Shown piece after piece: positions 10,676-20,423 of a stretch of DNA of 64,000 nucleotides. This stretch comes from Cladochytrium replicatum (lineage: Eukaryota > Chytridiomycota > Chytridiomycetes > Cladochytriales > Cladochytriaceae). The stretch lies in the NCBI GenBank assembly GCA_025526935.1, contig JAHLKD010000002.1:62001-126000 (forward strand), read 5' to 3'. Positions within the stretch are counted from its first letter, which is position 1; every line of letters begins with the position of its first letter. Made by a program: the position numbers and the translations under genes. The notes beneath the pieces were generated by a model. It ran no database searches. It was not told the origin of the DNA and saw only the letters and a list, made by a program, of their open reading frames with translations.

Positions 10676-11039
10676 GAATGCTTATAAAGGAGAAAAATGT
10701 AAAAATAAAAATAGAAAGAATGAGTAACTAAAGGTGTGAGTAGGATAACAAGAACTGTAAAAAGGTAAGCGGCAAAACCGTAAAGAGAAAAGGAAAGAAA
10801 GGTAAAAGAGAACTAAAACAATTGTAACAAAGATTAAATTTCAGAAACAAATCCAAAAAAATGTTCAAATAATAATTCAATATTTAATTTAGTCAATAAT
10901 AATTAATATTGGGATTAGGTGGTCAATCTTGTCCTAAGATAAAGAGAAACTGAACCAGTAGATCCTCAATTGTTTCACTCAGCAGCTCAATCAGCAACAT
11001 TTATTTTGTTAAAGGACTAGGAAGGTGTATCGGATTATG
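10676..11039. other. Spacer between facing elements, inferred inverted
   Basis: 364 bases of AT-rich, strongly purine-biased DNA without a coding frame. It starts GAATG and ends TTATG. Read as its reverse complement it would start CATAA and end CATTC. These are the outer flanks at 6438-6442 and 15166-15170, so both elements would then have perfect 5-bp target duplications. Confidence 0.8.
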
Positions 11040-11509
11040 TGTTAAATTCTGTGTACCCTTGGAGGGCTTACCCATTGTTTTGTGCAATAGGCTTTTTCTC
11101 TTGGGCTTGAGAAGTTTTTATGCTATTGCTCGATTTATGTTTTGGGCAGTCATGCTGTTTATTTTCTTTATTGTTATTGTTGAATATTCTTCTGTGTGGG
11201 AATATTTATTGCGGTGTGAGGGTGGCTGGTTCCTTGAGACAGTGGAACAAACCAAACACTCACACACCACAGGTATAAATAAAGGAGACAGTGGAACAAA
11301 CCAAACACTCACACACCACAGTCTTCCTGGTTAGCAATCCCAGCCTTGATTTGTATTAGCCACAGAGTGCTTGTGTGCAACAAGGGAATTTGCTTTATCA
11401 TCACCCCATATTCAACTGGGCCAAGAGACGGAACCTGGAGCTGTTGTGCTAGCTAAAGTACAGCTAAACACGCCCTACCGCTGCCAGGAGAAGCCCTTGG
11501 TTTTTAACA
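11040..11509 (+). repeat. 5' LTR of the chromodomain element
   Basis: Starts TGTTAAATTC and ends GGTTTTTAACA. Near 11236-11320 a block of about 36 bases starting GAGACAGTGGAACAAACC occurs twice, separated by GGTATAAATAAAG, a likely TATA box. The last 96 bases or so match the tandem element's LTRs, while the rest is unrelated. The left flank is TTATG. Confidence 0.92.
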
Positions 11510-11527
11510 GGTGGTGGTTTCATCCAG
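11510..11527 (+). other. Primer-binding-site-like sequence
   Basis: GGTGGTGGTTTCATCC directly follows the 5' LTR and would pair with a tRNA 3' end of the form ..ACCACCA. The same sequence sits at the equivalent place in both internal segments of the tandem element. The tRNA is not identified. Confidence 0.5.
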
Positions 11528-11657
11528 GACCCACCATTTTTGGACCTTTTTGTGCGTTCACTCAGGAACGTATTACCGGCTACACAAACACTTCCCTGAT
11601 TACTCAGAATTACGGGCGATCAGTTTCGATTATTTTACGCATTTTTCTGAGCACAAT

Positions 11658-14639
11658 ATGTCGACAACTTCGAGGGTTCAGGATCGCTTGGCGAGGGCTC
11701 ATGTTGGACAGCCTTTGGAACCTCGGGAACGATTGCGGCATCTTGCGGAGCGCTTGGGGGAACCTCGCAATGCGTGGAGGAATGCGTTTTTGTTGATGTA
11801 TTCATTGGAGGACGTTGCTGGATTTTTGGCCAGTATTGGATCTGGCCAGATCGCTGTCCCGAATGCACTTGTGGAATTGCTAAACCGTGCGCGTGAAGAG
11901 GGACGCGCTGAATCGGCCGTATCGCTCGAGCAGCTTGAAATCGAGAACGATGCACTTGTGATGCAGTGCTCGGCGCTTGCGGATAACTTGGTTCTGGCGA
12001 CGGATCAGCTTGATCCCATTGATGTTCCTGATGTCGAGGACGATGGAGAGAAGCGTTGGACTGATTCCCAGACCCAGACCGATTTTTGGGATGCCGATTT
12101 ATCGAACCATGATGGAATTGGCCAAAACTTGGCAGACCTGCAGCAGGAACTGGCTAGTGCTTGTCGAGAGCTTCGCGTTGCACAGGAGAATGCAGCGGAA
12201 GCACGGCGCAAGGCAGCCAGTGCTGCAGCGGAGCTAGAGACGGCTCGATCGGTGGAGGCAAAGCGAGTTTCAGCTCTGGATGACTTGGAGAAGCAGTTGA
12301 AGGTGTCCCAAGAGCTTGCCAGCCAACTCCGCATCGAGGCCGAACTGGTAGAGGCGGAATTGGCCTCAGTGAAGGCTGCCGGAGCCAGTCTTCGCACTCG
12401 TTTGGATCGCGCCAACATACCCGACGGCGAAATGGCGCAGCAGAGCGGGCGTGGGAGCGAGGTCTCTTCACAAAACGAAAATGGACCTCCAACGTTGGCA
12501 GATCGATTTTGTGGTCTGTGGCGAGCAGAATGCAGGGCCAACCACAAATTGCGTGAAGCTTTGGATTTATCAATTGCTGAATGTGACAGATTGAAGAGGG
12601 ATCGTGATCAGATTCGAGCATTACTTGCAGTGTCATCATCATCTGACGATCAGCACTCCGATATGCAAGAGCTTGGACCAAAGGACTCGGCATCACAACA
12701 AGCTTCCCCAGTTTTACCATCTGCCCAATTTGTTTTGAAAGATGCAGCTGTACCAACAGTGAAAACACTTGGAACTAGTGATTATCATGGACCTACAGCG
12801 GATGTTTTCCAGAGCTTTCCAGTTGGCCAATCTTCCCCTCCACAGGGAAACATTGGACTGGAAATTGTTTCAGCACTCCAACAAACTGGGCTTCTCACCA
12901 AACGATCAGAGAAGTTAGACCAGAATGCTCTAAACAGCATACCTCTTTTTGCTGGGACTTCTTCTTCAGGCCAGGCTGATGATGCCAGCTCAAATGAGTT
13001 AGGGAAGTTTTTCAAAGCAGTGACAAAAGTTGCAATTAGTCAAGCTTGGACAGAACCAATGCAAGCTCAAGCTATGGTGCTACGGTTCAAAGATAATTCT
13101 GCAGTGTCACGCTGGTGGGACGATCGTGATGAACAGTGGAGGCGTGAGCGTGTTCAGGATTTGGAAAAGCCAGCACAGCGTTATCTAGCAATTATAGAAA
13201 AAAATAATGGAGATTTGAAGCAGTGCAGTGAGCAAGAGCGAGTCTTTGCCACCTCTTGGGAATTTATAGATAATATTCTGTATCATAATGCTGGAGGTTG
13301 GAAGGTATTTGTACCAACTGAGGTTGCCGAAGCAACTATCCTCCAGGATAGACATGAAAGAGGTGGTCATTTTTCTGCTGAAAAAATGTTTGCTGCATTA
13401 GCTACAGTCTTCTGGTTTCCAAAGATGCTGCATAAGATCAGGAGATGGGTCAAAGGTTGCCAGGTGTGTCAAGATCATGCCCGAGCACCCCCTCATTCAA
13501 CTTTCCTCCGGAATATTGCAGCCATAACTGGTCGTTGGGCTCATTCATCTTTAGACAATGCAGGTCCATTCTGTGGTTGTCATCCATTGATTGGCATTCT
13601 TGTTGTAGTCTGCTGCTTCTCTTCACGATGTCATCTCTACAAGTGTAACATCAACCCAACATCCGAAGAAGTTGGCAATTTGATATACGAGAGATATTAT
13701 CCACTCCATGGTTTACCAGAGAGATTCACATCAGATAGAGGATCTGCCTTTGTTAGTGGGATGATGCAGACAGTCCTGAAGCGATTGGGAATCGAGCAGC
13801 ATTCTAGTACAGCTCATCATCCACAGGCTAATCCATATGCAGAGAGCACAGTGAAATTGGCAGTTGCAGTTCTATCCAAATTAGCTGATGCAGTGTACGA
13901 TGGGGATGACTGTGGGTTAGCATGGGAGTGTTACCTTCCGATGGTTGAGTTCGCAATCAATTCACAAGTTCGAGCCAGTAATGAACCTTTGGGAGTTACC
14001 AGATTTGAACAGGATTTGGGATATAATCCCACTGGTCCAGGAGCCCTTATCGATTCGTCAGAACATCGTGCCCTACGGTCAGCTGATGCAGAAAGACTAG
14101 TCGATCGATTGAGGGAATTGCAAATCCAGTGCACTACACTTTATTCAGAATATCAGGAGTATTATAAAAGAGCTCAGGACACTAAGAGGCCAATTCCAAT
14201 ATTCAAAGTTGGAGACGATGTTATGCTCACCACCAAGCATATGAAGTTCTATCAACGGAAACTATCGGAATCTTGGGTTGGTCCATTTGTCGTTGAGGAA
14301 GTGGGCAAGTATGACACCTACCGTCTTGCACTTCCCAAAAAGTTTTCTCGTGTCAATCCTTGGTTTCATGTTTCAATGTTGAAGAAGCATGAACCTCCTG
14401 CTCCCCGGCAGCAAGGTCGAGATAGGCCAGAACCGGAGCTCGAAGAAGATGGTGAATGGTATGAAGTCGAACGAATAGTGGCTCACCGGAAACATCGCGG
14501 GAAACTCCAGTTTCGTGTGCGTTGGTTAGGCTATCCGCCCTCTGATGACTCCTGGGAACCTGCTGACGAACTGGAAGAACATTCAGCTGACACTGTTGCA
14601 GAGTACAAGGAGCGTGCAGGTGTTTTCATTCTTTTTTGA
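11658..14639 (+). CDS. Gag-integrase-chromodomain polyprotein, no RT
   Basis: 993 codons uninterrupted. Residues 1-150 match the decayed gag start in the tandem element. About 157-257 form an alanine/glutamate-rich coiled coil. About 410-500 look like the start of a capsid region (IPLFAGTSS, then AVSRWWDDRDEQW). The frame then passes directly into the integrase N-terminus near 515. A zinc finger (HERGGH ... CQVCQDH, about 565-610) is followed by the catalytic core with D (SSLDNAGPF), D (TSDRGSAF) and E (NPYAESTVK). Exactly 35 residues separate the last D and E. A chromodomain (EWYEVERIVAHR ... VRWLGYPPSDDSWEPADEL) closes the protein. The start was chosen at MSTTSRV, because the ATG at 11511 lies in the primer-binding region. 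The junction between capsid and integrase removes zinc knuckle, protease, RT and RNase H without breaking the frame. Confidence 0.9.
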   Translation: MSTTSRVQDRLARAHVGQPLEPRERLRHLAERLGEPRNAWRNAFLLMYSLEDVAGFLASIGSGQIAVPNALVELLNRAREEGRAESAVSLEQLEIENDALVMQCSALADNLVLATDQLDPIDVPDVEDDGEKRWTDSQTQTDFWDADLSNHDGIGQNLADLQQELASACRELRVAQENAAEARRKAASAAAELETARSVEAKRVSALDDLEKQLKVSQELASQLRIEAELVEAELASVKAAGASLRTRLDRANIPDGEMAQQSGRGSEVSSQNENGPPTLADRFCGLWRAECRANHKLREALDLSIAECDRLKRDRDQIRALLAVSSSSDDQHSDMQELGPKDSASQQASPVLPSAQFVLKDAAVPTVKTLGTSDYHGPTADVFQSFPVGQSSPPQGNIGLEIVSALQQTGLLTKRSEKLDQNALNSIPLFAGTSSSGQADDASSNELGKFFKAVTKVAISQAWTEPMQAQAMVLRFKDNSAVSRWWDDRDEQWRRERVQDLEKPAQRYLAIIEKNNGDLKQCSEQERVFATSWEFIDNILYHNAGGWKVFVPTEVAEATILQDRHERGGHFSAEKMFAALATVFWFPKMLHKIRRWVKGCQVCQDHARAPPHSTFLRNIAAITGRWAHSSLDNAGPFCGCHPLIGILVVVCCFSSRCHLYKCNINPTSEEVGNLIYERYYPLHGLPERFTSDRGSAFVSGMMQTVLKRLGIEQHSSTAHHPQANPYAESTVKLAVAVLSKLADAVYDGDDCGLAWECYLPMVEFAINSQVRASNEPLGVTRFEQDLGYNPTGPGALIDSSEHRALRSADAERLVDRLRELQIQCTTLYSEYQEYYKRAQDTKRPIPIFKVGDDVMLTTKHMKFYQRKLSESWVGPFVVEEVGKYDTYRLALPKKFSRVNPWFHVSMLKKHEPPAPRQQGRDRPEPELEEDGEWYEVERIVAHRKHRGKLQFRVRWLGYPPSDDSWEPADELEEHSADTVAEYKERAGVFILF

Positions 14640-14683
14640 GTTTATCTGATGACATGAGCTTTGGTGACCCAAAAGCTCATCTT

Positions 14684-14695
14684 CGAGGGGGCACC
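14684..14695 (+). other. Polypurine tract
   Basis: CGAGGGGGCACC lies immediately before the 3' LTR, the usual start site for plus-strand DNA synthesis. The matching place in the tandem element reads CGAGGCGGCATC. Confidence 0.6.
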
Positions 14696-15165
14696 TGTTA
14701 AATTCTGTGTACCCTTGGAGGGCTTACCCATTGTTTTGTGCAATAGGCTTTTTCTCTTGGGCTTGAGAAGTTTTTATGCTATTGCTCGATTTATGTTTTG
14801 GGCAGTCATGCTGTTTATTTTCTTTATTGTTATTGTTGAATATTCTTCTGTGTGGGAATATTTATTGCGGTGTGAGGGTGGCTGGTTCCTTGAGACAGTG
14901 GAACAAACCAAACACTCACACACCACAGGTATAAATAAAGGAGACAGTGGAACAAACCAAACACTCACACACCACAGTCTTCCTGGTTAGCAATCCCAGC
15001 CTTGATTTGTATTAGCCACAGAGTGCTTGTGTGCAACAAGGGAATTTGCTTTATCATCACCCCATATTCAACTGGGCCAAGAGACGGAACCTGGAGCTGT
15101 TGTGCTAGCTAAAGTACAGCTAAACACGCCCTACCGCTGCCAGGAGAAGCCCTTGGTTTTTAACA
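14696..15165 (+). repeat. 3' LTR of the chromodomain element
   Basis: 470 bases, apparently identical to the 5' LTR. The right flank is CATTC, the reverse complement of the GAATG that follows the tandem element. Confidence 0.92.
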
Positions 15166-15543
15166 CATTCGTTCTACTTGTACTTGCCTCAATTTGTTAT
15201 CTGAAAACAATCGCACTTCTTGAATCTATCTCGAATCTTTGAACTTTCGTTTCCATCACGATTAATCTGGTTAAACTTTGATTTCGAATTAGGCAAGCGA
15301 ATCCTAACTAGTAGCGTCGTTCCTGAGACTCATACACCCCCTTTTCAACTATCGTACACCATTATACAAAGGAAACAGCTTCCATTTCTAATCTACTTAA
15401 TCTACTGTTCCCAATAAGTAAGTATTACTCATATTACTAAATAATGCTTCAAGATCCATCAGCAGCCACCAGAGTGCTCAAGCTATGGAGGATACCTACA
15501 GCATGATCAGGTCCGTTGATGTCGTGGTCACGTGCACACGAAA
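15166..15543. repeat. Spacer with third copy of the dispersed repeat
   Basis: Positions 15290-15450 resemble 49275-49400 in direct orientation (for example CCTGAGACTCATACAC, and CTACTGTTCCCAA followed by AAGTA). The rest has no coding frame that I can support and leads to the bL9m start codon. Confidence 0.6.
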
Positions 15544-16463
15544 ATGTCCTTCTCTGGCATGCTCCGACGACCAACACTCACACTTCAGTTGCTCACCCCT
15601 GGACCACAGCGGGTATTATCTGGCCAAAATATCAGACTCTATTTCGCTAAACTCCTATTTTGGACAGAGATTTAAATTTTCCAAACCAGAGGTCCATGTC
15701 TATCTCAAGAAGGACATTACAAATGTTGGGCGGGCAGGTGAGTACATTTCTCAATGCACTAAGATTACCTCATTTACGCCATTCTATCATTCTGAAGGAG
15801 AGATCATTTTGCTCCCAAGTACGTACCGATCGTTAACGCTTGATAAACATTTCGTAACAGCCTTCATCACAAAGGATCGCTAGCGCGTAATCGGTTCGTC
15901 CCTTTAGGATTTGCGTATTATGTTCCCAAAATGTACGGTATTCCACTGCTCCCTGATGGATGGAAACCAACACCAAAGGCCGTGCAAGTCATTGAGCCAG
16001 TATGCTGTGGCCGTTCGTATCTTTCGACTTCTTGCTAACCATGGTGTTATATTTGAAATCTTTTCAGATCGTCCCAGCCTTGTACTCAGATTATGACCCA
16101 GCGTTGTTCCTTCAGATCCTGAGTGATGGAAAGGGCGAATCACGTCCATCAACTGCATCCCCCGTGCAGGCCACAGAGTTCGAAACACATCGCCTTTTGG
16201 CAATACTGGCTGGAGAGACAGACGGTGCTCCGCTTCTTTCATTTGTTCGACAGCGCAAAGCGACAGATAATGACGCGATCTTCGGATCTGTCACAGCGGA
16301 GGACATCGTTGAAGGTCTCAAAGAAGTGCACGACGTTGTTGTGAAGAAGGGTCAGGTTGGTTTTGATAAGGTCAAAAGGTTGGGTGTATTTAGGGTGGAA
16401 GTCACATTTGATGGAGGACTGGATCCGGTTATTTTCGAAGTCGAAGTCCGAAGTGAAGAATAA
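15544..16463 (+). CDS. Mitochondrial ribosomal protein bL9m
   Basis: Protein of the large subunit of the mitochondrial ribosome. Five exons: 15544-15612, 15668-15737, 15798-15822, 15861-15999 and 16068-16463, giving 232 residues. The first exon encodes a basic, Leu/Arg-rich presequence (MSFSGMLRRPTLTLQLL). The N-terminal bL9 domain is visible as VHVYLKKDITNVGRAGE, then a central HHKGSLARNRFVPLGFAYY (the family's ARN..P.G.A loop). The C-terminal domain has DAIFGSVTAEDIVEGLKE and VKRLGVFRVEVTF. Exon 3 is only 25 bases and is bounded by GAAG and GTACCG, but it is required to keep the ARN loop in frame. The gene runs in the same direction as the BRE gene, about 110 bases upstream of it. Confidence 0.88.
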
Positions 16464-16575
16464 TAAGACGAATTAGACCTTAATTATTTTAACTGTTAGT
16501 AGCCTCGCACAGTTTCTTGGGAGGGAATGTTGACCTGATTCTCATTTTGCGCTGGTGGCGCATAATGCACAAGTG

Positions 16576-18222
16576 ATGGTTGCAACTGACGAGCTACTTC
16601 GCAGATTGCTTGCAGGTGGGTAGATTCCGGACACCTCGAGCTTGAGAATTGAAGCAGAAAGCATAGTTGAAAGAAATGTAGAAATCCGCAACCGGCGCGG
16701 CGCATTCCATGGTGCCCCACCTGCCACCGCCCAACCAAATCCAAGGCGTTTCGAGCTGCATGTGCGATGCGGCGCACCAATTCTGGGTCACGGAATGGTT
16801 GAAAATCGACTGGGCCCATCCTCGATGCTCGGTGTTCAGACTTTCGCCGTCGACACGTTCTTTGACGATGATGGGGCCCCCGACATCTATTTCCTATTTC
16901 CCAGACTAGAACCACGGCTTGATGACCTCCCTTCCCTTACACAATGGAGAGATGATGATCCGGAAATGCTGGTTTGCTTAGTAAAGGATTTAAAGCGGGC
17001 ATTTTCTGTGAGTTGATGATGGTGATCAGCATTCCCAATTTAACATTCTCCCCGAAGCTATTCCATCGAGATCAAATCTTGGAATTGGGAATCGAGCGGT
17101 TTTCATTCGATCTAAGCAGCTTTGAACATCGAAAGGTTTGCTTCCAGGTTAATGTTCGGCGAAACTTAGCTTATTCAACTTTCTAGGATGTAGACGTGCT
17201 TTGCTTAGAAAATGTATCTAATCGGTCAAGCAAAGAGGTGGGGACCTTGACTCTTTTCCTTTCTCTGAGGTCGTAACATCCTTCCTAGATTTGGTTCTCA
17301 ATACCAGTCAAAACTCCTGTCCACAAGGTAGAAGAATCGCAAGGTATTGATTGAAACATCTCACTAAAATGTGTCACTCAACATTTAAAAGCAAATGTTG
17401 AGATTCGTTTCTTTTTGGATGGCTCCCACATCGTGTCGGTACAGAGCAGGGTTAACCTCCCAAAGGAATTCGGACAAGGTGAAGCGTTTAAGGTTAATTT
17501 TTCATGTTTGTCATCATCTGTGATAATTATTGATGATTGTTATTGTTCAGATGCCATCATTCGATCCCTCAAACACGATGATTGAGTATGTAATGGAAGT
17601 AGAAACCGCGCTTGAAGACGCGTGGGATCTTTTGCACACCAAGTCGGAGTATAGACGAATGCTCATTATATCTCTCCTGTCCGAGTTCAATAAGTACTGT
17701 CATTCATGATTTCCAATTTCCTAGCACTTATTTCATTGCTTTTTGCTGACAGGAATTTGCTGGAATACGACTCAGACGGGTATTCCTACGCGTCTTTTCT
17801 ATTTGAGCTGCCAAACAATGAATCCCAAGGCTCTCCCTCAATGGGTGGAGGAAAGTCAACCAAGGGTCCAGGGCCTAATGCGATCATAAATGGTAGCGTA
17901 AAAGAATCACTGTCCGAAGCAGTTGTTGATGTGTCTTTGGGCGATAGTATTTCTCGACTCTGTTTTCCCCGATCGAACACCAACCATCATGCTAATCGCC
18001 TCTGGTCATCTCAGTCCAGAGGATCCAGGATCCTTTGTTCCGAACGCTGTGCCACTTCAGTTTGAGTACAAACGACCATTCAGAGTCCCCGCTGCAGGGT
18101 CTGGAATGGATTATGCCGCCAGAGAAGCTGCAGTCGAGTGGTGTGCTGATCTCGTGGGGCGACTTCGGTACAAACAAAATAAACCACGGCCCACTCAACG
18201 TTTATTGATCAACCAACTGTAG
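16576..18222 (+). CDS. BABAM2: BRISC/BRCA1-A subunit BRE (BRCC45/BABAM2)
   Basis: Scaffold subunit of the BRISC and BRCA1-A complexes, which carry the BRCC36 lysine-63 deubiquitinase. Nine exons: 16576-16615, 16658-17007, 17058-17135, 17187-17237, 17289-17343, 17392-17492, 17551-17693, 17753-17892 and 17948-18222. They give 410 residues (human 383). Recognised from UEV-like segments that align along the whole human protein: RFELHVRCG, LTQWRDDDPEMLVCLVKDL, MPSFDPSNTMIEYVMEV, EYRRMLIISLLSEF, LLEYDSDGYSYASFLFEL and VFPDRTPTIMLIASGHL. The intron 17893-17947 was chosen because it is the only one that restores the frame between the last two segments. Whether the partner subunits exist in this genome cannot be seen here. 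Confidence 0.8.
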
Positions 18223-18391
18223 ATATTCAGTTCACGAACAACTCCGGGCATTTACAACCAACGTTGCGGTAACAAACCACCGATCTCGATGACAAGAGTA
18301 ATCGTCTTGAAAAGTGTATCATCTTGAGTTTTGTGTATTGAACTTCCTCCTCGATACTCTTAATATTACGCTGTACACTTTAATCTCCCGA

Positions 18392-18927
18392 TCATACAAA
18401 ACTTGGTTTGCTAAATATGGGCGTCGCCCTGCTCCGAAGTAGACCGGCTGAGGGAAGAGTGGTCGTGGTCCGTCTCAAAACAATGGCAACATCTACATCA
18501 ACCAATGAGGGGCCGTTATTGAAACATATCCAAAGTTGGGCATTTTTGCATAACTCACCTGCTGGTACGCTGTTCTCATGTAGCTCGCCTTTAAAGATCA
18601 AGAGGTGGCATTTCACCAGATAGAACTTTTCCGCTTCCATTCCAAGAGTTTGCAAATGCTCATTCAGCCCTTCTTAGCCATCCCAACATATGATGCTATC
18701 CCGAGTATTGTTATATTGTTGAAGCAAAACATTCGACGCGACTCTAAGCAGCGCGTTTTTCTGGAAATTCGAGGCACTGGGTTACCTACGCAGTCCTGCT
18801 CAACAGGCAGTGCATCCCCCAAGTTGATCCATCCACCGTGAACAAGCATTAGGTGTGTGCCACATGGCGGGTTAGTGCTTGGGCTTGGGAAAGATGGAGG
18901 CGTGCAGATAAATTTTAGGGCGTGCAT
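18392..18927 (-). CDS. Possible unrecognised small gene
   Basis: On the minus strand a helical-looking segment, LNEHLQTLGMEAEKFYLVKC followed by HLLIFKGELHENSVPA, reaches a GTGAGT donor. A TTGATGTAG acceptor leads into VAIVLRRTTTTLPSAGLL and a stop near 18395. The upstream end could start at 18927 but needs another junction near 18670 that I cannot fix. No family recognised. The frame lies between BRE and the dehydrogenase gene and is convergent with BRE. Confidence 0.25.
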
Positions 18928-18944
18928 TCTGATAACAAAGAGAG

Positions 18945-20423
18945 ATGAACTTTATGGCAAGAGTTTTGGAAGTAGCGATTGTGGCTCCTGCGGCCATAGT
19001 CGCCGTGACGTATGCTGGCTATCGTATTTTCCAGTACTCCACTCGGCCCCCACCGCTTCCAAGAGATTCGCTAACCTACAAGAGCGTCAATGCTGAGATC
19101 AACCCGATAATCCCAGAAGATACTGACCCTCCCCCTCAAGGGAAACCTACGATCTACGCAATCATCGGCGGTGGAGGATTTCTTGGCTCATACTTGGTTT
19201 ATCGACTTTTGCGCGTGAGAAATGTTGAGAAAATCTTCATTCTCAACAGATCTATTGGGAGCAGTGGATGGCTCTATGAGGGAAGGAAGGAAGTTGAATT
19301 TATTAAAACGGACATGACGAACCGCGAGGATATCATGCGCGCCGTTGCACAATCTGGTGCCGAGGTGGTGTTTCTCGTTGCTGCAGTTGTTCGGTGAGGG
19401 ATCTCTGTTAATGGGCTATTAAATGCTTGTTATTAAGATCTTTTTTTCAGGCCCCAAGACAACCTGCCTCATCAGTACCCGCTATCCTACCAAGTTAATG
19501 TTGTTGGGACAGAAAATGTCCTTATGGCATGCGAGGCCGCTCCAACTGTTAAATATCTGGGTAAGCTTTCAATGGCTTAGTTTACAGATACGATTCTCAT
19601 ACATGTTTAGTTCACGTTTCCAGTCTTGGTACATGTGTGGGGTGGGACACTCTCACAACCAAATGGTGGGACATGGATGAAACAGAGCTACCGGTATCCA
19701 CTAAGCCGTTTGGGCACTACTCGAAAACAAAGGGCATCGCTGAGAACATGGTCCGCAATTGGGATGGCCGTGGATTCAGAACTGTGTCGCTCCGATCGAT
19801 GTAAGCGTACTCATTGTCCACTAAAAGACGACACCCTGAAACAAAGTAGGGGAATTTATGGATACGGAGATACATTCACGTTTGACGCCATGATCGGTCC
19901 GCAAGGAACGTCTGTGGTCCGCAACTTCAAGCCATGGGACTACGTCGAGAACGTCGCTGAGGCCTTAATTTTCGCAGTTGACGCCATTAGATATAACCCT
20001 GAGAGCGTAGCTGGCCGTGTATTCTTTACAAACGATGGAGGTCCGGTAGACAATTTCGTTTTCCAAAAAGCATTCGAGGTATGGATTTGATTGATCAAAG
20101 GAAATCAGTTGTGCTTACGATGCTTGCAGAAATTGCGCCCAGGGAAAATCCAAGTGTCTCCATTACCCCAGTTTGTGTTCTTTATGCTATGTCTGATCGG
20201 GGATCTTGTCGCACGGTTGGGTAAAACTCTACCCGGAGACTTGGCTAGGCTGAGTTTTTCGACGTACCTCATTTCTGAGGTGAAACCAACTGTCGTGAAC
20301 GACGCTGCAATCAGTGCACTTGGAGACTGGCGACGTTGGACTGTGGAAGAGTCTATTGGGCGGTGCATCTATCTATGGGAGCTTCACCGATCCGTATTCC
20401 AGGCGAAAACAAAGAAAGAATAA
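18945..20423 (+). CDS. 3-beta-HSD/ERG26-like sterol dehydrogenase
   Basis: Short-chain dehydrogenase of the 3-beta-hydroxysteroid dehydrogenase family. The fungal member Erg26 decarboxylates the C-4 carboxysterol in ergosterol synthesis at the ER. Five exons: 18945-19393, 19451-19560, 19611-19800, 19850-20078 and 20130-20423, giving 423 residues. Seen directly: an N-terminal membrane segment (VAIVAPAAIVAVTYAGY), the nucleotide-binding loop IIGGGGFLGS, the catalytic serine region VHVSS, a YSKTK (YxxxK) catalytic pair in PFGHYSKTKGIAEN, and LRSMGIYGYGD. The acceptor at 19610 was preferred over one 20 bases later because it restores VHVSS and DETELP. The exact substrate is inferred; a related NAD-dependent epimerase role is possible. 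Confidence 0.82.

Larger units (their letters stand above)
11040..15165 (+). mobile_element. Ty3/gypsy-type chromodomain element lacking RT
   Basis: A 4126-base element with two LTRs of 470 bases (11040-11509 and 14696-15165) that look identical, so the insertion is young. It has one long open frame (11658-14639) containing gag-like, integrase and chromodomain parts. A primer-binding-like GGTGGTGGTTTCATCC follows the 5' LTR, and a polypurine tract CGAGGGGGCACC precedes the 3' LTR. Protease, reverse transcriptase and RNase H are absent. The usual chromovirus of this kind is about 2 kb longer, so this is best read as an in-frame internal deletion that could only move with enzymes supplied in trans. 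Confidence 0.92.

Noticed and set aside
6443-15165. Simple LTR-LTR homologous recombination as the cause of the swapped flanks
   Set aside because: A crossover within the facing LTRs would have exchanged their U3 regions, leaving each element with mismatched outer LTRs. Each element has matching outer LTRs instead.
15904-16321. Minus-strand frames opposite bL9m
   Set aside because: They are shadows of the bL9m exons. The plus-strand reading gives the recognised protein.
16496-16915. 139-codon minus-strand frame opposite BRE exons 1-2
   Set aside because: It is a shadow of the BRE coding exon, which aligns with the BRE family.
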